Shown here: piece after piece, positions 58,787 to 64,000 of the stretch
Layout: each line of letters opens with the position of its first letter
Position numbering within the stretch: position 1 is the first letter of the stretch
NCBI RefSeq assembly: GCF_025465275.1
Contig: NZ_JAODNK010000073.1
Location: forward strand, 1-64,000
Direction: 5' to 3'
DNA from: Nocardia sp.
Lineage (GTDB): Bacteria; Actinomycetota; Actinomycetes; Mycobacteriales; Mycobacteriaceae
Length of the DNA stretch: 64,000 bases
Translations under genes and position numbers: made by a program
The notes under the pieces: model-generated
Databases searched by the model: none
The model's input: the letters and a program-made list of their open reading frames with translations, nothing else
What the model was told of the DNA's origin: nothing

Positions 58787-58870
58787 TCAGGCGCCGGTGC
58801 TACCGGTGAACAGACCCTGCAGGGTCTTGATCAGAACCGAAGCCAGGAAATCCGATGCGGATCCGGACAC
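58787..58870 (-). CDS. Putative 27-aa amphipathic peptide
   Basis: GAGGAG SD, 6-nt spacer, GTG; MSGSASDFLASVLIKTLQGLFTGSTGA*; own terminator. Confidence 0.55.
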   Translation of the reverse strand: MSGSASDFLASVLIKTLQGLFTGSTGA

Positions 58871-59042
58871 GCGCTACTCCTCATCTATCAATGACAGTCG
58901 AACATCCGAAGCATGCACGTTCCAGATTCATCGGCGGAGGATTTTCACAAGAAAATCTCAGAATCTGACACGAGATTTCCGGTAGAACGTGTTCCAGCTG
59001 CAGTTATGTCAATGCTGAAGACTTGTGTTCTGTGTCATATTC

Positions 59043-59723
59043 CTACCCCGACGAGGCGGACGAGCCCGCCCACGCCGCGAAGGCGCCAGGATTGCGCGTC
59101 TGCAGCAGCACTCGTCCCGGCCCGATGAAATCGAAGACAAAACCCTCACCGGATTTCAGCGACTGCAGCGATCGCCCCGAGACCGCCCGGCGAATGGAGA
59201 AATTCATGGCCAGGTCGTAGGCGACCACATGCCCGGTATCGATGGTCACCGGCTCCCCCGGCGCCAGATCGATGACATCGATGGCTCCGAACACACCGAG
59301 CACCACCTCACCGTCACCGTGCGCGCGCAATCCGAAACCGCCCTCACCGCCGAACAGATTCGCCAGCCCGCCCCACTTCGCCTCCACGGTGACCGCGGCC
59401 GAATTGGCGATCCAGCCGCCGCGACTGATGAAGAAGGGCCGATCCTGCGTAATGGTCAGCGCCAGCATGTCGCCGGGCAGCGCGGGCGCGACATCCACCC
59501 AGCCGCCCTCCGCCGGTGCGGTGAAGGTGGAGACGAACAGTGATTCGCCCGCCAGCACCGACCGCTTCAGCCCGGCGATGAGGCCACCCTCGACCTTGGC
59601 GGCCAAGGAAACTCCCGCCGAATGCGCGACCATGGCACCGCTCTCGACCCGCATGGGCTCGCCCCCGGCCAGAAAGCAGCGGGCAATGGTCGACGACGGA
59701 TTGTGCCGCAGTTGAACCTTCAT
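59043..59723 (-). CDS. AIM24/TIGR00266-family protein
   Basis: MRVESGAMVAHSAGVSLAAKVEGGLIAGLKRSVLAGESLFVSTFTAP. Confidence 0.88.
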   Translation of the reverse strand: MKVQLRHNPSSTIARCFLAGGEPMRVESGAMVAHSAGVSLAAKVEGGLIAGLKRSVLAGESLFVSTFTAPAEGGWVDVAPALPGDMLALTITQDRPFFISRGGWIANSAAVTVEAKWGGLANLFGGEGGFGLRAHGDGEVVLGVFGAIDVIDLAPGEPVTIDTGHVVAYDLAMNFSIRRAVSGRSLQSLKSGEGFVFDFIGPGRVLLQTRNPGAFAAWAGSSASSG

Positions 59724-59883
59724 GTCCCGGGACGTTAGCAGCGAAAACCTGGCATGCGGGCACGATCCCGGCGCGTCTCTCCCCGCAGGTCGAGCCATCC
59801 CGCCCCGCGCGCGCCCGGGAGATGGAATGATGCCGACCGCAGAGTCCGATGCGCCATCCCGCAGCTGAAGGAGATCCCCACCG

Positions 59884-60618
59884 GTGAATAACGAACCGCA
59901 CGCGCAGACCCTCGACGGCGACCACGCCCGGCAGCCTCGCCGAATTCGCCTCGGACGCAAGGCGCTACGGCGGATCGGACTTCTCGGTGCGGCCGTCGCG
60001 ATCACAATCCTGGTGAGCGGGCGCGCCCAGGCGATGCCGAACCAGCTGCGCGATACCGCACCGGGTTGCTTGACTGCCGCGGCCGGTCAGCCCAATGGCA
60101 TGCAGTGGCCGTCCGAGCCGGGCATGACCATCGATCAGAATGCGGGATACACCGCGGCGCTGCAGAGCAATTGCGGCACCATCGCGCTGAGTCTGGATGC
60201 GGCCCAGGCGCCGCACACCGTGAACTCCTTCGTCTTCCTGGCCGGGCAGCAGTATTTCGACCACACCAAATGCCACCGCCTGACCACGCAGGGCATCTTC
60301 GTCCTGCAGTGTGGTGATCCGACAGCCAGCGGCACCGGCGGCCCGGGCTACAAATTCACCGATGAGAACCTCGCGGGCGCAACCTATCCCGCCGGCACCG
60401 TGGCCATGGCGAATGCGGGCCCCAATACCAATGGCAGCCAGTTCTTCCTGGTCTACAAGGACTCGCAGCTCCCGCCCAACTACACCCCGTTCGGCCACGT
60501 CACCGCCGGTCTGGATGTGCTGCAGAACATTGCCGCCGCCGGTGTCGAAGGTGGGTCCGGCGACGGCACGCCCGCAGCGGAGGTAACTCTCGACTCCGTC
60601 TCGACAACGCAGGGCTGA
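59884..60618 (+). CDS. Cyclophilin-type peptidyl-prolyl isomerase, exported
   Basis: TVNSFVFLAGQQYFDHTKCHRLT, AMANAGPNTNGSQFFLVYKDS, FGHVTAGLDVLQNI. Confidence 0.9.
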   Translation: MNNEPHAQTLDGDHARQPRRIRLGRKALRRIGLLGAAVAITILVSGRAQAMPNQLRDTAPGCLTAAAGQPNGMQWPSEPGMTIDQNAGYTAALQSNCGTIALSLDAAQAPHTVNSFVFLAGQQYFDHTKCHRLTTQGIFVLQCGDPTASGTGGPGYKFTDENLAGATYPAGTVAMANAGPNTNGSQFFLVYKDSQLPPNYTPFGHVTAGLDVLQNIAAAGVEGGSGDGTPAAEVTLDSVSTTQG

Positions 60619-60633
60619 CCATCCGCTGATCTT

Positions 60634-61509
60634 TCAGCCCAGGTGCCGCATGCTCGGCCACTCGTGCGACCACGGTGCGCGCGGGTGGTCACACCGCCAG
60701 ATGGTGATATCACGGGTGACGCCCGGAATGCCCAGGCGCGCATCGGCGCGGCCGACCATATGCAGTTGCGGCCAGCCGTGCCGGGCCTGCCAGAGCAGGC
60801 TGGGCAGGGTGGACAGGTACACGCCGAGGACACCAGCCCACAGCGCCGGACGCCGCAGCAGTTCGCGCGGGCCGAAGCACAGCACGCCCACGCCGGCCGC
60901 GATCCAGAAGAACGGGATCAGCCACTTCACCTGCATATCCAGCGCTGTCGCCGCGGCCGCCCCCAGCAGCAGACCGTCGTGGCGGGTCCGCACCCAGCGG
61001 ATGAGCAGCCAGCTGATCAGCACCCACAGCGCGGTGTCGATCGTATTGGTGGCCAGTTGATCGCCCTGTACGAGCAGGAACGGCGAGGTGGCGTACGCGA
61101 CGGCGGTGAGCGCCTGCGCCCCGCGGGAGCCGCCGAACTCCCGGGCGATCTGCGCACTCAGCACGATCGCGGCGACGGTGACCAGCACCGCCGGAATCCG
61201 CAGCGCCACCACCGATCCCGGTGCGATGAGGTCCATCAGCCGGGCCATGGCCGGCAACAGCGGCCCCTGATCCGCATAGCTGGCGGCGAGCCGGCGGCCC
61301 GCCGACAGGAAATACAGTTCGTCGCCGAAGTAGCCGTACCGGCCGAGCGTCGCCAGCAGCGCCAGCCCGCCGGCGGCAGCGATCGACAGCACCCAGACCG
61401 TCGCGAACGGTGGCACACCCGGGTTCGATTCCTGTTGCACTACTTCGGTTTCCAATGTCCTGGTCACTACTCCCCCTGCGTGCTTGTTGCCAGGTCGAAC
61501 AACCGGCAC
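60634..61509 (-). CDS. GT39-like membrane glycosyltransferase lacking the central/C-terminal TM region
   Basis: RYGYFGDELYFLSAGRRLAASYADQGPLLP...; LLWQARHGWPQLHM joined directly to VGRADARLGIPGVTRDITIWRC. Confidence 0.8.
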   Translation of the reverse strand: MPVVRPGNKHAGGVVTRTLETEVVQQESNPGVPPFATVWVLSIAAAGGLALLATLGRYGYFGDELYFLSAGRRLAASYADQGPLLPAMARLMDLIAPGSVVALRIPAVLVTVAAIVLSAQIAREFGGSRGAQALTAVAYATSPFLLVQGDQLATNTIDTALWVLISWLLIRWVRTRHDGLLLGAAAATALDMQVKWLIPFFWIAAGVGVLCFGPRELLRRPALWAGVLGVYLSTLPSLLWQARHGWPQLHMVGRADARLGIPGVTRDITIWRCDHPRAPWSHEWPSMRHLG

Positions 61510-62082
61510 AGGTGTGCCGCGTACTTGCGCACGTCGAAATCGGATTCTTGAATGGCGCGCCCGGCGGTGCCGTCGATGGCATCCCGAATGGACTTGGCCA
61601 TGAGCATGGGATCGAAGTCACCGAATACCCCGTCGCGCTGACCTTCTCGCAGCATGTCGATGAGCGGCCGCAGGATCTCGTCCGCCCCCTCGGCGTAAGT
61701 GAACTTCAATTGCCCTTCGGCATCGCGCAGATTCAGCACCACGTCGGTCATGGCTGCCACGTACCGCTTATTGGCGGCGATGAAGCCCAGATTCGATGCT
61801 ATGTAGGCCAGCAACCTATTTCGCGGGCCCTCGACGGCCGCGATCACCGGCGTCTTGAACTCCGCCCCGAAACGTAGAGCTGAATCACCAGCTGCGTCAT
61901 CAGATCGTCTTTGCCCTCGAAGTGGTAGGAGATGACGCCCTTCGAGATACCGGCGTGCTTCACGATCTTGGCCAGCGACGCATTGCCGTAGCCGACCTCG
62001 GAAATCACTTCCACCGCCGCAGCGATGATTTGCCGGCGGCGGGCGTCCTCGATGAAGGACCGCTATTGACCGACCGTCTCAT
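61467..62082 (-). pseudogene. TetR-family regulator with two frameshifts
   Basis: HTH half in one frame (RSFIEDARRRQIIAAAVEVISEVGYGNASLAKIVKHAGISKGVISYHFEGKDDLMTQLVIQLYV), ligand half in another (GAEFKTPVIAAVEGPRN...); ATG lies in a third frame. Confidence 0.75.
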
Positions 62083-62148
62083 TTTCTGACCGCGCGGCCA
62101 AATTTTAGAACAGTCGGGCAGAAATGCGCCAGCCCCGGAAATGGTGGC

Positions 62149-62186
62149 GCCCGCTACGCCGCACGACGGTGCGGGGTAGCGGGCGG
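62149..62186 (-). terminator. Hairpin downstream of the SBP gene
   Basis: cgcccgctac...gtagcgggcg. Confidence 0.6.
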
Positions 62187-62203
62187 CCGGAGCGGGTGTG
62201 GGG

Positions 62204-63346
62204 CTACTTTCCGCCCTCCGTGAGGGTCACGGGCTTGGCGGTGTAGCTGCTGCCGGTCACGTCGACGCCCTGGGATTTCAGCAGGTCGAGAGCCTTACCG
62301 GCATATTCTGTGGTGTAGGCGTCGGCGTCGGGATCCTTGGTGAGGACGGTCGCGCCCTCCTGATTGCGGGTGGTCTTCGCAATGGCGACGGTGCGATCCC
62401 AGGCGGCCTTGTCCACCATGCCGATGCCACTGGGCGAAGGCCAGATCAGCTTGTTCACCTCGGTGATCTGCCACTCCTGGTGGCTCGCGCCGAGGGTGGA
62501 ACCGGCGGCGACGGTGATGTCACGGCACTTGTCGACATTGTCGCGGCAGAAGGCCCAGCCCTTGAGCGAGGCGGCGATGAACTTCACCGTCTGGTCGGCG
62601 TACTTGCTGTCCTTCAGCTTGGCGGTATTGGCCCAGATGGCGTCCTGCAGCATGGCCACACCCTGGTCGTTCCAGTCGATGAGGTTGAAATCGTCTGCGG
62701 TGTACAGCTTTCCGGTGGCCGGGTTCTTCACCTCCAGCAGCTGCGCGTACTCGTTGTAGGACATGGCCTGGGCGGCATCGATATCGTGCGAGAGGAAGGC
62801 GTTCATATCGAACTGCTGCTGCACCAGCTTGACGTCCTTGGCCGGGTCCAGACCGGCCTTGGTCATACCGGCGAAGAGCTCGAATTCATTGCCGTAGCCC
62901 CAGTTTCCGACCTTCTTACCGCGCAGATCGGCGGGGCCGTTGATGCCCGTCGTCTTGAAGGAGACCTGTTTGGTGCCCGAGCGCTGGTAGATCTGCGCCA
63001 CATCGGTGATGCCCGCTCCGGCTTCGCGCGAGGCGAGGGCCTTGGGCACCCAGGCGATGGCGTAATCGGCCTGCCCCTGTGCCAGCACCGTCTGCGGCAC
63101 GATATCGGTTCCGCCGTCGAGGATGTCGACGTCGAGGCCCTGCTCCTTGTAGAAACCCTGGTCGACAGCGGCCAGATAACCGGCGAACTGCCCCTGCTTG
63201 AACCACTGCAGCTGCAGCTTCACCTTGGTGAGGCCGCCTGCGGTGGTGGTGCTGTCGGACGTACTGCACGCCGTCAGCGCTGCCAGGCCCAGCACCGCGG
63301 CGGCCAAACAGGCCCGGAAGCGGTATTTATGTGTGGTACTTCTCAT
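62204..63346 (-). CDS. ABC transporter substrate-binding lipoprotein (NMT1/SsuA-like)
   Basis: Lipobox LAALTACS; VKLQLQWFKQGQFAGYLAAVDQGFYKEQGLDVDIL. Confidence 0.9.
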   Translation of the reverse strand: MRSTTHKYRFRACLAAAVLGLAALTACSTSDSTTTAGGLTKVKLQLQWFKQGQFAGYLAAVDQGFYKEQGLDVDILDGGTDIVPQTVLAQGQADYAIAWVPKALASREAGAGITDVAQIYQRSGTKQVSFKTTGINGPADLRGKKVGNWGYGNEFELFAGMTKAGLDPAKDVKLVQQQFDMNAFLSHDIDAAQAMSYNEYAQLLEVKNPATGKLYTADDFNLIDWNDQGVAMLQDAIWANTAKLKDSKYADQTVKFIAASLKGWAFCRDNVDKCRDITVAAGSTLGASHQEWQITEVNKLIWPSPSGIGMVDKAAWDRTVAIAKTTRNQEGATVLTKDPDADAYTTEYAGKALDLLKSQGVDVTGSSYTAKPVTLTEGGK

Positions 63347-64000
63347 TTCGATCTCCAGAGGGTGGTGCGGGGTCGGCGAGTGAGCTGTTCGAGCAACAGC
63401 ACGGCGGCCAGGAACAACAGGCCCAGGATCATGGCGGCGGTGACATAGGCCCAGGCGCGTGGATAGGCGGTATTGGCGGCGGCGGAGGTGATGCGACTGC
63501 CGAGTCCGTGCTGCAGACCGCCGAAGTATTCGGCGATGATCGCCGCGATCACGGCGCTGGGCGCGGCAATCCGCAAGCCGGTGAACAGATGCGGCAGAGC
63601 GGCGGGCAGTCGGACCGTCCGGGTGATCTGCCAGCCGGTGGCGGCGTACGCGGTCATGAGGTCCGACTGCACCTGCGGTACCTGACGCAATCCTCTGACG
63701 GTGCTGACGAATACCGGGAAGAACACCACGATCGCGGCGACAAGTCGGCGCGGGAAATCGGTGGTCGTGGAGTACATGGAGTTCAACAGCGGTGCGAGCG
63801 CCACAATCGGCACCGCCGCCGCACCGGCCGCGAGCGCACCGAGCAGCCCGCCGACCACTTCGAACCGGACCGCCAGCATGGCTGCGGCGATACCGAGGAA
63901 CGCGCCGACGAAAAGTCCTATGAGCGCATTGGATCCGGTGGCGACTGCGGCCTTGGCTATGGCGTCGAAATTGCTGGAGAAGGCGTCGGCAATCGCCGAC
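63343..64000 (-). CDS. ABC transporter permease, 5' end beyond window
   Basis: FFPVFVSTVRGLRQVPQVQSDLMTAYAATGWQITRTVRLPAALPHLFTGLRIAAPSAVIAAIIAEYFGG; frame open to the window end. Confidence 0.9.
   Translation of the reverse strand, partial: SAIADAFSSNFDAIAKAAVATGSNALIGLFVGAFLGIAAAMLAVRFEVVGGLLGALAAGAAAVPIVALAPLLNSMYSTTTDFPRRLVAAIVVFFPVFVSTVRGLRQVPQVQSDLMTAYAATGWQITRTVRLPAALPHLFTGLRIAAPSAVIAAIIAEYFGGLQHGLGSRITSAAANTAYPRAWAYVTAAMILGLLFLAAVLLLEQLTRRPRTTLWRSK

Noticed and set aside
1-64000. tRNA, rRNA, CRISPR arrays, transposases
   Set aside because: None recognised by reading; a tRNAscan/Infernal/ISfinder run would be needed to exclude them formally.

Overview
The window is high-GC actinobacterial chromosome. 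Gene content and order suggest the Nocardia/Rhodococcus/Mycobacterium lineage, probably Nocardia-like (inference). It contains about 55 supportable protein genes; I recognised no rRNA, tRNA or CRISPR.

The backbone includes:
- a SpoIIE phosphatase/STAS/TerD stress group
- cobL, an SDR gene and an Rv2074-like gene
- phospholipase C, a 5'-3' exonuclease, helY and tatC/tatA
- the Pup-proteasome locus (pafC, pafB, pafA, prcA, prcB, pup, dop)
- several TetR/target pairs, a second-type glnA, a FadD, an EphD-like fusion protein and an ABC uptake system that runs off the right edge

The least ordinary stretch is about 36.1-41.0 kb. It is an accessory island between a TetR gene and glnA. It carries an XRE/DUF5753-DUF6879-small ORF module, a degenerate resolvase-like protein, a lower-GC XRE-HTH protein fused to a two-TM domain resembling the TRADD-N-associated membrane domain of bacterial conflict systems, and a decayed ssb pseudogene that abuts the glnA stop codon.

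Other notable observations:
- a duplicated long-hairpin repeat flanking pafA, with tandem terminators after prcA
- an unannotated 27-aa amphipathic micro-ORF with its own RBS and perfect terminator
- an 11-bp palindrome shared by two convergent lipid/redox operons
- three 19-bp-spaced iterons
- a GT39 paralogue with an internal deletion
- a doubly frameshifted TetR pseudogene

All family calls are from reading the translations; no database search was run.
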